From NCBI GenBank assembly GCA_029379385.1, contig CM055606.1, positions 14,657,142 through 14,721,141 of the forward strand: 64,000 nucleotides of DNA, read 5' to 3'. Position 1 is the first letter of the stretch. Each line of letters begins with the position of its first letter. Shown here piece after piece: positions 48,528 through 61,900 of the stretch. The notes beneath the pieces are model-generated. The model had not been told where the DNA came from. It did no database searches and saw only the letters and a list, made by a program, of their open reading frames with translations. The translations under genes and the position numbers were made by a program. Origin of the DNA: Quillaja saponaria. Lineage: Eukaryota > Streptophyta > Magnoliopsida > Fabales > Quillajaceae.

Positions 48528-49490
48528 TGTGAGACCCCAAAGTCCTACATTGGAAGTGTAATTTGTGAATATGTGGTTTATAAGCACCAAACAACTCCTG
48601 GTTCTCCTCCTTTGTTCTTAATAAAACCTTTTTTCTTATAATAAGAATGGAAAAAAAAAAGTAACATCAGCTAGCCATGTTGAGCTACATGTATCTGGTC
48701 CGTTCCTTAAATTATTAGGCCAGTTGGAGGCATTACAAATGGTATTAGAGCATTAGACCTTCGTGGTGTGCGGGCTACTATACATCCTTGGTTACATCTT
48801 TGTTCTACATAGAGGATAGCAAACCTGTAAAGGCTTTGATGGCTGCTCCGAAAATAGCGACAACAACGTGATTGTTAGTCTGATAGACTTGCACTTTTGG
48901 AAGCCCAAACCACCTTCGGAAGGATCCTAGTGAATCCATTATCCTTGACGATGATGTCAAGGATTTGAGTAGGGGATTGTGAGATTCCAGTTCCACATTG
49001 GATTTGTAGTTGTATGTGGTAGATGCGATCTTGGCTAGCCGTTCTTTAGATCAAACCATTTATCGTAACTTGTAGTATTAAACTTGTGTAGCTAGATCAT
49101 CAATGGAGGGAACAAGCTAAACCTTTTGCTTTTGCTAATTAGGTTTCTCCAGCCTTGTAGGCACCAAAACAACCCAATGATCTACAATTGACTGAAATGA
49201 ATGGAGTAAGGGCTTTGAGGATAAGGAAATAGAGGTAGGAAGGAAGAGGACTTAGCCACATACTTGCTGCAAATGTATTCTTTTATGGTTCAACCATGTT
49301 CCAAATTGAAAAAAGAACAGTTTTGTGGGCTTAAGGGTGTTGGTATAACTGGTTCAGACCTCAAGTTCCACATTGGATGTGTTAGTATGTGATATATATT
49401 TGAGAAGCATCTTACTTCTAGATGACTTGGACTAGCCACTTTCAGCCAAGTGGGTTGGCCTGTTTCTTCAGTTATTTAGGCTAGTTGGTC
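48528..49490 (+). mobile_element. TRIM / LTR-retrotransposon fragments with tRNA-Met-type primer site
   Basis: Position 48528 starts TGTGAGACCCCAAAG then TCCTACATTGGA. It ends near 48737 in CA and is followed by TGGTATTAGAGC (48740-48751), one base off the plant TGGTATCAGAGC primer-binding site for initiator tRNA-Met. A purine tract (GAGTAGGGGA) precedes a second LTR-like start at 48978 (TGTGAGATTCCAG then TTCCACATTGGA). A third related stretch at about 49354-49490 has AAGTTCCACATTGGATGTG and ends TTATTTAGGCTAGTTGGTCT, matching ATTATTAGGCCAGTTGG near the end of the first LTR. The short internal region has no gag or pol, as in TRIMs. Copies are diverged, so it is an old, perhaps nested set. 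Confidence 0.6.
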
Positions 49491-51931
49491 TCCCCTTCCC
49501 ACAAAAGAAAACCAACAGATTCTGAGATGAGGGGTATTATTATGAGAAGTGGGAGGAGCCCTCGGATAACAACAAGGGCAATCTGACTTTTTCTTCAAGT
49601 GATCAAATGACATTTTGGGTGTTGTTTTAATCTATACCTTTCATGGTTAATCCAATGGTTGCTGTGAGTTCTTCTTGTAAATTAGACAACCCTTATGCAC
49701 CCCTGTATGAGAAATTCTTGCATGAGCCTGGTCTATGGTAGGCCACTCTGTCAAAGCCCTTGTGGGTTCCACCCCTTTGCGAGAGTGCTCTACACAAGAT
49801 GAGGTGCATGTAAGAATCTCTCCTGTATGTGTATGTGTTTGTGCTAGTCAACTACATTGATGATATGTGGATTGACATTTAAAATGAGTAGTTCAGGCAC
49901 TCTTTTTTTTATTAATCCTCCAAGCATGCTATGATGACGAGACTATATGTTCAATAAAACATTTGAAAAACCATGTGAAGTTATAAGTCGTTATAGAATA
50001 CTTAAATTGGTTGTGCAGAGACAGAAAAAAAAGAGAGTGATGAAGCCTTGGTTAAAGTTTGTACAGGGCATCCTGAAATCTGTCATACATCAATGGATTG
50101 AATTCTCAAGTTCAAAATAGAGATTTTAGTAGTGGAACTACTTCCATTGGTTTTGAATTATTTGGAACTTAAAATTTCTTTGACATTTTATTTTCATAGC
50201 TATAGGAATTTTTTGATGGTGTGAATTGCTTCTCTGTCTTTGACTCTTTGCACCATATTGCACATGCAATTATGCACTGCCTTTATTAATTTATTTCTAT
50301 TTACTTTAGATCCAGTTCTATTTATAAGTAAGAATCTGATTGATAGATCATTTGAAGGTCATCAAGAAATTGTAAGATGAATGATGGAGAAGTTAGATGA
50401 TGCCTCGGCATTTGCTTTAATTTTAGACCTGTAGATCAGGGCAATGGAAGATGGCTTAATTGGCCAATTAGACTTAACAGAAAGTTTTTACCTTTTCTTT
50501 TCAGCGTTACTTGGAAACGAAAAGCAAAGAACTGCCTTGAGGGACTGGTTCTTTTATGTTAGACTGTTAGCTTTAAGAGATAAAAATGATAAGAATTATG
50601 TTTTTTTTTTTCTCTATAGATAATTTTGATTTATATCAGGTGTTTATTTGTTTACATGGATAATTCTTGGATCAATGGCATCGTCATCATGGAAATTTAA
50701 GCCATCATTTCATTTTCTTGTTCTCTTGTTCTGGTTGAACTGTTCAATTGATTGAGGTTCTACTTTTTATATTCTTTGGATGTCCCAACCAGGTTAATGT
50801 CAGGCTTGGTTTGCCTTGTTAGAACCAAACTCAGTGACTAGATTTACGGAATGAAAACTTGCATTCCTTTTCTTGGATTGCTTAGTTGCCTTTGATAAGC
50901 CGGAAGCATGCTGCATTTTTCTTCTTCTTTTTTTCCATTATTGTAATTTTTCAAAATTTGAATTTATTAGACAGATAAACACAATCATCAACAAAAAAGA
51001 TTAAATCATTCCTTTTCTTTTAGCTGCTTGCTTGTGGAATGATGTTTGATAACTGTATTGCTAGAGTAGTTTTCTTTTTTGTGGAGCCTTTTTCTGTTTA
51101 GGTTGTCTTATTTTCATTCTGAAATGTGACTTCGTGCTATAAATAAGAGAGAGTAGTGGAAATGTGCAAGTTTGCATGTGTTACTATTTCTTATAATGAA
51201 TTAAACAAGGAAGAATATGAATGTTTATTTTATATTCTGAATAAGATTGTTCTCTGAAAAAAAAGAAGGATCCTTTTGTGTCTAAAATAGAAAAGTAGAA
51301 AGAAGAGACTCTTGGAGAAATAATACAGCTTTGTGAAAATTGTAGTTTTGGCTTTGTAATGTTGGAGTACTAGTATGTGTGTGATGGCTATCCTATTTTG
51401 GTTTAGCTCAAGTATGTCATTAGGTTAAGGGTTGTTTTAATCTCATTGTTTACCTCTCTTTAATATAAATAAAAGAGGAGGCTACACTATTTTGTATGCT
51501 CTCCAATTCCATAAATCCTTCTGTTCTACTCTTAACATGTGCAAAATGGATTAATTGCCACCCCTTTTAACTAGCACTTAGCCTTCAGCAGAAGAATGCT
51601 GGGGATATCAGAAAGCTAGTCATCAAGCAAATGAATTGCAGTTTTGTCTTTATTGTCTTCATAACTTGAATCTTCAGAGCTGCATAGATATCAAAATGGC
51701 TAGAGAACCAATTGCAGCAATCCACATTATGATGACCTGTGAGCATTCCTGCCAGGTTTCAGGTTACTGTTCACTCGGTTATTTTCATTTCTAATGTGTA
51801 GCTCCTCTGGGTCTTGTGTTTGTGAAGGAACATTGGATTTCTGTGTCAGAAGAGAGGACAGACTTTTGCAAAACTGAATATCAACATTAAGTTCAGTAAA
51901 TAAACATCAAATTCACGTGCATAAGAATTTA
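49491..51931. other. Gene-free stretch between TRIM fragments and the CIPK pseudogene
   Basis: No open frame with a recognisable domain on either strand. It contains ordinary non-repetitive, moderately AT-rich DNA, with poly-T runs at about 50600 and 50930. I see no structural RNA or transposon ends here. Confidence 0.4.
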
Positions 51932-54396
51932 TCAGCATACTTCTGTATAAACTCCTAGCTCCCCTGCAGATTTTGGTATTTTGACAACACAGTGAGTTGG
52001 AGCAACCTCAATTACCTGAGATTTTCAACACAAGTAGGTGAGATACTGATATCTTTTGGCAGGGAGAGTATGTAAGAGTTAATAAATTACCTCTGTTGAT
52101 AGGTCTAAATACGATCTAGAACATCTAGTCATCTTCTGTTTGGAATGCATTTTCATCTGATAATATCAGGAGAAGTCATTAGCTGTATGGCCTCCAAAAA
52201 GGAAAACCAAAAAACATAAACCCTGCAAAGAATCTGAATTAATCATAGGTTATGCCTTATAGTTGTTCATTTTTTCTATGGACAGGTTACATCCATTGCA
52301 GCAGATTCTATTTTCTTTATGGTTTCATTGATTTTGTGCGTAGAACCAAGCCTTGTACTCTTCTTGTGATCCTGAATCAGAAGCACAGAGCGCTGAAATT
52401 GACAATTCAATGACACATTTATGAATATGAATTTTTTCGTCTCTGATTTGTGGACTTGCCTGTTCTTCAAATGGACCTGAAAGATCAAGATCATGAGACA
52501 TGGCAATCATTTAAAATGGAAAGCATTTATGAAACTGGGGGATTTGGGCAACTTTTTCTGTGACTTTCTCCTACCATGTAGATTTTTAGATATTTCGGTA
52601 AAAATAAGAGTTCTCTTAAGTCTAATCACATCATTATATCTTGCCATTTGCTGATATTTTACCTCAATTGAATCGAAAGCAGTACTAACATCATCAAAGT
52701 GAATGTTCTCTTCACTTCCATATCCACAAGGAAGCAGATAATCTCTTTGAAACCATTCATCTTCAACAATCTCTGGTATAGTTATCTTTTCAACAATCTC
52801 TGGTTTGGTTATCCTCTGTAGGGGAACTTATTGGCATTACATTAACTGGTTGTTGCATTTTAAGCACACCAAATTATTTTAGATTTTTTACCTTCCTAGC
52901 TTGTGGTTTAAGTATTCTGGATATCAGTTTCTTCTGGCTTTCTGTAAACCATAGTGGAAAAGCATATTCTTCTCTGCATATCTTCAAACATATAACAGTT
53001 AAACAGAAGACATATGTGATTTATATCAGATATGGGTTTAATTGATTATATTGGAGCCTAACTTATTATACAATCTTATCAAGCTACATTCATCAAATGG
53101 CAGATAACCAGCAAGCAGTTCAAAGAGAATGGCCCCGCATGACCAAACATCAGCTGCTGCTGCATCATAGCCCTTGTTCACAAGCAGCTGTGCGCCGAAA
53201 GAAAATAGAAAGAAGAGTGAAGTAGTAGTCATGGAACTGAAGGAGATTCAGGTATGTCATATACAAGGCAGCAATTAGTTTTGCTTTCCCTTTTCCTCCT
53301 AACATTTCTTCTCCATTACATTTCCCACCTTCCTTTCAAGAAATTGAAACTTGATAAATCAGTTTAAGCAACATGTAATGCTCAAAAGAGAGTTCTAAAT
53401 TACCTCAGGTGCAACATAGCTTGGGGAACAACATGCTATTGTTAGCAGATCACCAGGCTGTTAATTTATCACATTTTTCAGACAATCATCCATTGGAATG
53501 GTAATAATAAAATTGGTTCTTTTAAGTGAACTTGGATGAATGTAAGATCTTAGGGTCGTTGTACCTTTTGCAATGCACTCAGTCCAAAATTGCTCCCTTT
53601 CAGATTTCCCTTACTGTCCAAAAGCAAGTTTCTGGCTGCGATATGAGATGCCAAGATCTGAGTAAGGTTTTAGAAGTCATTTTCGAAATATGTGGCTAGT
53701 AGATGGGGTAGGTTTACTTGACTGACCTTTAGATCTTTGTAGTAAACCCTTTACTGTGGCAGTAGTCTACTGCGTCAAACAGTTGCTGGAAACATTTCCT
53801 TGCCTCCCCTGCATCTAACCTCTTTGCATATGACTGGATAGCAATTGTAAATTTTAAGAACTAAAGCTACTCAGGAAGTAGTGATTGAAATTGATATAGT
53901 AACTCTCACCATCTTGTTTGAGAGTTGTCCTCCTGACACATATTCCATAACAATATATATTTTTGTCTTTGTGCCTATAGTCTGTAATTGGAAGTTCAAC
54001 AGGGACGAAGGATGGTTAATGAAGAAAAGTTCTGGCTTGACGAGAAAGCTGATAGATAAACATACCTCGTGTATTTGTACGATATTGGGTTGATGCAGAA
54101 GCTTCATTGTTCTTATCTCTCTTTGCACCAGAAATATACAACTTCCATGTATAAAAAATAAGGAAAAGAAAACAATGTCTTAACCATTGATCATGCTTCT
54201 CCCTTGAAAAAGAGGGGAAGGAGGGATTGGTAGTTGCCTGATACTTGAGATTACTTTCCATGATCATTTGCTTATCGATGACCTTAATTGCAACAAACTG
54301 ATCATTGGTGGTGTTGGTTGAGAGTTTGACCTTGGCGAATGTACCTTCTATTGTTCTGCTAAGCTGGTAGTTCCCAACATTGTTTGGAAAACCCAT
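51932..54396 (-). pseudogene. CIPK21: CIPK21-like CBL-interacting protein kinase pseudogene
   Basis: A CIPK (SnRK3) gene would encode a kinase activated by calcium-sensing CBL proteins. On the minus strand the order of exons is intact. It runs from MGFPNNVGNYQLSRTI to REIRTMKLLHQPNIVQIHE, KIYIVMEYVSGGQL, KCFQQLFDAVDYCHSKG, YVAPE, then GYDAAAADVWSCG and LLAGYLPFDE. Next come EDEWFQRDY, the NAF/FISL exon (INAF, MSHDLDLSGPFEE), INETIKKIESAA and the C-terminal exon VIEVAPTHCVVKIPKSAGEL. Lesions: the P-loop lost a residue (TIEGTF); one-base losses fall on both sides of the catalytic loop (YYKDLK|PEN, near 53742 and 53630), with a stop; DFG is NFG; exon 2 lacks an AG acceptor (TTTCTG); two donors are GC; frame changes occur in NAF and after IESAA; a late stop removes the C-terminus. 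A 27-bp tandem duplication (52759-52812) repeats ITxPEIVE. No active kinase can be made. Confidence 0.87.
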
Positions 54397-56686
54397 CTTT
54401 ATGTGAGAAGTTGTTAATATCTGACTTACTGCTTTTTCACCAATAGCAAGTCCTCCTTAAGAACCTTGTATTTTAGACGTATGTTATACCCTCTTAGGTT
54501 TGACTTCTTCCAATTTATTTGGAAAGATGCCTTCTGCTTAGCCATCTTTTCTCTATCGCGTGTCTTTAAAACAGGTTGATGTGAGAACAAGAATTTGTAG
54601 TTTTTACTGTCCAGTGTTTGTGTTTACATGGAAGGGAAGATGACTTGTTGGCAGGTTGACAGGAACATCTTTTGAATGGAAGGTAGCCATTGATATCAAA
54701 TATCCAAATGTGCTTTCAAACGTTTTGGAAAAAATATAAATACTCATGGCCCAGTTTATGGAATGCCATGTTGTATTAGATGTAAACTGTAATTTGCTGC
54801 ATTATTCATTAAACCTCATCCAGAGCATAGTCGTCCCTGACTATAGTTAGTAGGAATGTGCTACGTTTCAAGTTTCAAGTTGCTGAACGGGACGTGATTT
54901 GCTTGAATTATTTACTCGGTCGATCTTATTAAATTTGGTACTATAGTTCATATTAAACCATGTTAAGTCACACAAAAAATATCAATTTTTTTGTTTAAAT
55001 TGAGAATATTCAATTAATTCTATTAAATATTATTGTCAAGAATAAATTTTTTATGTTACCAATGAAAAGAAAAAAAAAATTGTTGTTATGTTAACTTTTT
55101 ATTTAAAAGGTATTCTTAATTAAGAATTAATAGCAAAGAAAAAGAAAAATTAAGAAGATTTTATTTTGTTCCTTCACAAAGTGTAGGATTTTATATATAT
55201 ATATATATATATTTTAGCTTCTCAAATTTGTAATTGGCTTTTTGGGCCAACTTAGGCTAGGCCAGTAAGTAAAAAAGCAAACAAAGAACAAAAGATGAGA
55301 AAACAAATTAACTGATGCACGCAAACCTGAAGTCCATCATTCTAGATTAAAACCAGTATATTTATATTTGATTTAACACTGCTTTGCATAAAAGATTATC
55401 ATCTCTCAATTATTTTTACCGAAATTATTCGATCACATCATTTTTCATGGTACTGAAAAATATCTTTCTCCTATTTTTTTTCTTGTTTTAATGTGGAGGG
55501 TTTTACTCGTAAGTTGCTGTAGGTGGTTAGTACTAAGTAGCTGCAACGTTTTGAGGCTCTGACAATTATTTATGTGGCTAAACAAGTGTCATGTACTTTA
55601 TCATTAGTCAAATTGATTAAAACTCATGCATTCTCATTGGTCTGATAGTCTAAAAAAATATATTCCTTTTAATATAATTTATAAAAATAATATATCATAT
55701 TAATTATATTAATTAAATAATTATCATTTTATTAATATTAAAATAAAAAAGAAATTTAAATAAATAAATAGTTTATTTGAAATAAAATAATAATTAAAAA
55801 ATATTTACGTAATAGTAAAATTAAAATATTTATTTTCAGTAAAACATTTTGAATTGGTGACATTTTTGATAACTTGTGTTTCTATACTAAATACTAATTC
55901 GATTTAATTGTTAACATTTTAATATTTTATTTTTGTTTCCTGGGAAATGAAATGAAAAATAAGAGTAGATGAACAAAAGTAAATTGTAGAAGCAATAAAC
56001 CTATAAATATGGAAGCAATATACCTTATCACCAATCCAACAAATAAATAATATTTAAGTATAGTGTAATGACTTATCAAAAAAATACAACTCCATGGTAA
56101 TTAAATGGCATTTATCAAATAAATCCTAAAAATAAAAAATAAAAAATAGTCATACCAAAGATAATGGTCTTAATTAGACTCGTAGTTCTAGGTATATGAC
56201 ATGAAGATAGGATAATAATAAATAAAAAGAGGAATAAAATCAATAATAATAATAATAATATTTATATATATGAATTAACTATGCTTTCTCATTGAGAATC
56301 ATTCTAGGTTCATGTCATGTCCAATTTTGCATGAAAATAATATGCATATACATGGTTTTTAGTAGTGATAGTCTATGGGCATAAATATTGATCACATCAT
56401 GGCATCGCTCTATTAGAGTATCTTTCCAATTCCTCGTCTGCTCTATAAAAAAAAATATAAAAAAAAGCATATAAACATGGAGCTTCAGAAACAGATATAA
56501 ATAAAGTATATAAGAAGTTGTGGTCATAGTTGGAATAAACTACCCAATTATAATTAGATGAAGAGTTTCAAGCTTGCCAATATCTTTTGCAAATATAGGT
56601 TATATTCATGTAATTATATATAACATAATTAGATAATTCTAATACTATTAGGAAGTTTTGAAAAAAAAAAATTATATTATAATAAA
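54397..56686. other. AT-rich spacer upstream of the CIPK pseudogene
   Basis: The old CIPK promoter probably lies in 54.4-54.9 kb. Beyond it the DNA is AT-rich with a (TA)n run at about 55193-55212 and (AAT)n near 56241-56260. No coding sequence recognised. Confidence 0.45.
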
Positions 56687-56850
56687 ACTCTAACTGTTTA
56701 ATTAGAAATATATTAAGTTTCAAATTTTCAATTTCATTCAAACTTCTAAATATCTAGAAAGTTATGAAAAATAGAAAACAATTCATATGAGTACTCTAAT
56801 AATTTAATTAGAAATATATTAAGTTTTAAAACTTTAATTTCATTCAAACT
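56687..56850. repeat. Direct repeat of 58 bp (51/58 identical)
   Basis: Copies at 56687-56744 and 56793-56850 share ACTCTAA, TTTAATTAGAAATATATTAA and AATTTCATTCAAACT. They are separated by 48 bp. Probably a local duplication in AT-rich spacer. Confidence 0.75.
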
Positions 56851-58200
56851 ATAAACATCAAGGAGGTGTGGTAATATTGAAAATTTAATAAGTACAAAGA
56901 GTAAAATAGGAAATCAAAATAATTTTTCTTTAAATTTTTTTTATATATAATATAGATAGATAGATATAGATAGATTAGTAACAAATTTATTATGTAACGC
57001 TAAATTGGTGTAAAAATAAAATAAAAACACGCAAACATTGAAGCGTCAGTGTTGAGATATTGTCTCGCTAGTAAATATATTCCTTATGATCAAGGAGAAT
57101 TGAAGTTTGATTCGATAGAAAATAATATCATGATATTTGATTTAGAAATGAGAATGAAAAATAAGAAAATAGGTTGGAGGGATAAAACCAATCCTACAAA
57201 TAATATAATGAATATTTGATTCAGACTTATACTCAGTGTTAACTAAGGAGATAAATTAGTACAGTTGTTTAATTCTAATGGAATCCATCTAACATATATT
57301 TTCTACACCTGTCCAGCATAAATTCCTAATTAATCAGTTTATTATATTCCATATATTTCATACTTAAAATTAAAATAATTAAGAGAAAATAATATATACA
57401 ATTACTAATTATCATCTTTTTTTATTTTTATTTTACCAATACTATAATTATCATCACTTATTTTATATCAGTAGTTACTCAATTGGTCTCCTCTAAACCC
57501 ATAAAACATTCCCTTCTCACTTAAATCATGAATTCTCATAATGTCATACTTAAAAAAGAAGATTTTGTTTTTATTGTTTCTAATGTTAAAAAAAATAAAA
57601 ATCATTTCATCATTTCAAACTGAATTTTAATTAGTAAATTAATATTTTAAATCTAAGCATTGTCAATTAACTGGGTTTATTAAGATAGAAAAGAAAAGAG
57701 TTTTTGGTAAAGTATGTAGAATTTTTCTAACAGGTAGTTAAGGTGATAAATATAGAAATTTTATATCATTTATTGTAATGGTTGACCATGATTTCAGTAC
57801 TATGTAATAAATAATTTACTATTTTTAAAATGTTTCAAATTTCAAATTTCATATTTATTGCACATTATCAAATACTCTTAAGACACTTGTTAGAAAATCC
57901 TTATACATTAAATAGCATTAAAATCATAATCAGTTTTATAATAAATATTATAAAATTTCTATATATAGAAGCTTAACAAGTATTCTTATAACACATGTTA
58001 GATAAATTTTTATTTTAATTAAAAAAAATATCATACACCATACTTACATAAACAAAATAATAATATCCCCACTCTTTCATCAATAAAATTTGTGTTTTAA
58101 TTAAAAAATATTTTTTACTCATACAATAACTCATATTTTTTTTAAAAAAAAATTAAAATTAAAATAATAACTTTATATTTTTAAAAAAAAATTATTTCAA
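56851..58200. other. AT-rich spacer before the xylose isomerase promoter
   Basis: Long A/T runs, no coding sequence, no matched terminal repeats. A short GATA-type repeat (ATAGATAGATAGATATAGA) lies near 56953-56975. Confidence 0.45.
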
Positions 58201-58218
58201 CACGTGGTTAAACACGTG
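58201..58218 (+). promoter_or_regulatory. Twin G-box upstream of xylose isomerase
   Basis: CACGTG at 58201-58206 and again at 58213-58218, six bases apart. They lie about 300 bp upstream of a TATATATA stretch (about 58508-58516) and 730 bp upstream of the start codon. Paired CACGTG sites at this spacing could be bound together by two bZIP or bHLH dimers. Regulation is inferred. Confidence 0.5.
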
Positions 58219-58947
58219 CAGGTAGTAGAAGTATAGACGATATCAAACAACCAGAAGGTATGCCAAACTTTGAATCAAAAACGATTTGTACCCAACAGAA
58301 TCATCTCTAAGCATCACTGACCTATTCGGCCTATTCCTAACGGTGGAAGCTATTGATCTTCTGGGACACCATTAGGGGTAATATGGTAAAACTAGTTTCT
58401 TGTAGAAATTGTTGTCTAATCCGACACGTACGCATGATATCACGAACTGATCCTCATCCAAAAATATTAAATTATCCAAAATTTTGATAATTATATTGGA
58501 AAATTTGTTATATATACCCTGCTTATCACTCCTAAGACTACTTTCGTTTTCATTGGGATTGCAGAGGAAATTTCAATCTGTAAGGTTATTGCTCCAACCC
58601 TTCTCCTTCTTTGTTCTCTGCGCCTTCCCTTCAAGCAAAGTTACAGTCTTTGCATAAACCAGTGCTTGTGAATTTGATTCTTCTTGTGGGTTTGTTTATT
58701 TTGTTTGTTTTCCTTTTTCCCTTTTGTGGGTGGAAGCGAATTGTTACTGTTTTCTCTCCTGATGATTCTCTATGTTAATTAGATTAGGGGATCCTCTGAG
58801 TTACAAATAAACTGCGGGAGTTTTGTGTTTGTTTGTGTGATTAATATGATTGTGTATTTCTGAAGCACGCATTGGTGTTTGCATTTGTTAATTGTTGATC
58901 GTTTTTATACGGTGTATTGCAGAGGCGTTGTGCATGAAACCATAAAA

Positions 58948-61900
58948 ATGAAGGCTGGGGAAATATTGTTGCTTCTTCTTTGTTTGACTGGAATTTACAG
59001 TGGAGTGGTAAAGCATCTGCCTTTAAGTTGTATTTTTTTTTTCCTTAATCTATTTTCAGATGTGTTGTCTCAGATATAATGCCCTCCTCCTTTTTGTCAT
59101 GCAGATTGCTGCTGGTCCGCCAACCTGCCCTGTTGATACTGGTGCTGACTGCAGTGACACAGATGACTGGAAAGGAGAATTCTTTCCAGAAATTCCCAAA
59201 ATTAAATATGAGGTATAAATGACTTGTAACCTGATTGTCCATATCAAAATGTCTACTTTTTCTATATGCTATTGATTCATTTACAGACTTGGGTTTTGAT
59301 TCCCATTTCACTTCTACATCTACAGAGATTAAAAGTGTAAAAGGGTACTGTCTCAATGACTATTATGTTGTTTGGATGAGTCATGTCTCCTTATTTGTTT
59401 TTGAAAGAAACAGGGTAAAATAGGGGTATACTCTTTTTCTTGTTGAATGAGCCTCTTATCATAGATAAAGAACATTTCAGTTACCACAAAAATATTTTAT
59501 AAAGGAATAAGGAATTTCTGTGGCAGTCATAGCTTGTATATGCACGATTTCTTTTTAGTTAAATGCTTATGTATTGAATTCAGGGCCCTTCTAGCAAGAA
59601 CATATTTGCATTTAAGTGGTACAACGCAGAGGAGAAGATTCTTGGGAAGAAAATGAAGGTCAGTGTGTCCTTTTTGTTTGAGAAAGCTATCATTTTTATG
59701 AATATTGGTTTCTGACTGAAGTTTTATGAATATAGGATTGGTTAAGATTTAGTGTTGCATTTTGGCACACCTTCCGTGGTACAGGAGGTGATCCATTTGG
59801 TGCACCAACAAAGTATTGGCCCTGGGAAGATGGTACAAATTCAGTGGCTATGGCGAAAAGAAGAAGTATGTTCGTTCCTAATTCTTCAATTTCTGCATCT
59901 GATGTTTATAAGTGGAAAGTAAATTCAAATCAATTTTCTTCTTGATTAACGCAGTGAGAGCAAACTTTGAGTTCATAGAAAAGCTTGGAGTGGATAGGTG
60001 GTGCTTCCACGACAGGGATATAGCCCCTGATGGAAAAACTTTGGAGGTGAGCTGATCAAGTTTCTGCTAATCTTATGCAATTCATAATTAGGAAAAGGGC
60101 TGTCAAAATTATTCATTTGTTACACATTTTCAGCTCCTAAAGCGGTGAAACATTTTGTATACTCCACCTTACAATTGGTGGCTTTTATTTTCTTAATTAG
60201 AGCTGCAGTATTCTTTATTTCTTTGTTGAGGCCTTATGTGTATGACTCACGGGCCACTGCATTATGTTTGTTATTTCTGACACAGGAATCTAATGCAAAC
60301 TTGGATGAAGTGGTCGCCCTTGCTAAAGAGCTTCAGGTAAGTTGAATTGGCTGAACCTATCTCTGATCATAGTCATTGGACCTTACACAAACTTCATCAC
60401 CCTATATTAGAAAAAGAAGTCTATGCAAGTGTTAGTTCGGTAAGGATAACCAAGTGCCTAGCTAGCAACTCAGTGCCGAGGCTCACATATGGAGTTCTTT
60501 TTTTCTTTAATCTTTCCTTTTCATTTGCATAGAATGCAGTATTTTGAAGGATGAATTGTTAGCATATAATCTATTACAGTTTCCATCTGCTGAAAATTGT
60601 CATTATGGCTATGGCATTCTTTTTAATCATGTGGCAAGGAGGGAAATGACATGAGAGTTTTTTCTTTGGGTTTCTTCATATTGTCTGTTTGGGAATGAAA
60701 GAGGAAAATATAATAGATAATGACAGGGACAGCCTCGCGTTTGTTGCTTGTAACTGTGCTGCATGGTTAACCATCTCATATTAAGTTTTTGTTTGAATCC
60801 TCTGTTTAAAGTCAACTTGCGGGATAACATAGATAGCTACTATTGTAAGTACTTTAATTTATGTAAACTCATTATGTGACTGTATAGGGGAGCAAGATAA
60901 AACCTTTATGGGGTACAGCTCAGTTGTTTTTGCATCCTCGCTATATGCATGGTGGTGCTACTAGGTAACTCACATCAACCTAACTCAATTGTACTCTTTA
61001 CGTTAATGGACCCACTTAAGAAATTGCCTTGCAGCTCCGAAGTACAGGTGTACGCATATGCTGCTGCTCAGGTTAAGAAAGCCATGGAGGTATTTCTAAT
61101 GTTTGTGTATGTGTTATTAAGAAGGCTGATTTTATTGTTATGAAATTCTTTTGAGTGTGCTAATTAATACATTCTACAGGTCACACATTATCTAGGGGGA
61201 GAAAATTATGTTTTCTGGGGCGGCCGTGAGGGTTATCAGTCTCTCCTAAACACAGATATGGAGCGAGAGCTTGATCATATGGTTTGTCCATTACTAATTT
61301 TGAACTATTTTCTTCAGTTGTATAATTAGCTTCTTTGTCTTTTGGATAAGCAAAGAGCCCAAATCTCCTATCCAAACTGCTATTTGAATATTTATCCAAG
61401 TGCTAGCACAGATGTTTTTCATTCTTTACCCTGAAAAAATGATTCTTTTGAATAACTTGCAAGATCTAGCAATTTGCATTATGAGAAACCAAATTAAAGA
61501 TAATAATAATATAATGACATCAGTCATATATGGGAAAACAACTTGTGCAAGTGAGGGGAGAGGTGCAAAGTCTACTATGCAAAGCTGACCAAGCCACTTG
61601 GGTTTTGAATGACAAATTTCATTTGGACTATGTTAGTGAGGGCAGCCAGACAAGTTGTCTACTTTTTCTTCTCTAGTTCAGTGTTCCTTTGGTTTTCATG
61701 CCTGTGGAGTTTGAAATCATGCGAGTATAACTACCTGTCATCATGTTTTTCAAACAAATTTGTTTCTGGAGAAAATATCAGTTAAGAGGGTACTATTAGT
61801 CTCTTGTTCAGAGCCTGAATAATGCTGTCAAATGAGAGTGGGTGCTCCATGTCAAACACATTAAAGGTTCAATTGTTTTTTATCTATTTTCAGGGAAGGT

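Noticed and set aside
48805..48996. A 63-aa minus-strand open frame within the TRIM region
   Set aside because: Short, without a recognised domain, and lying in the internal part of an LTR-type element.
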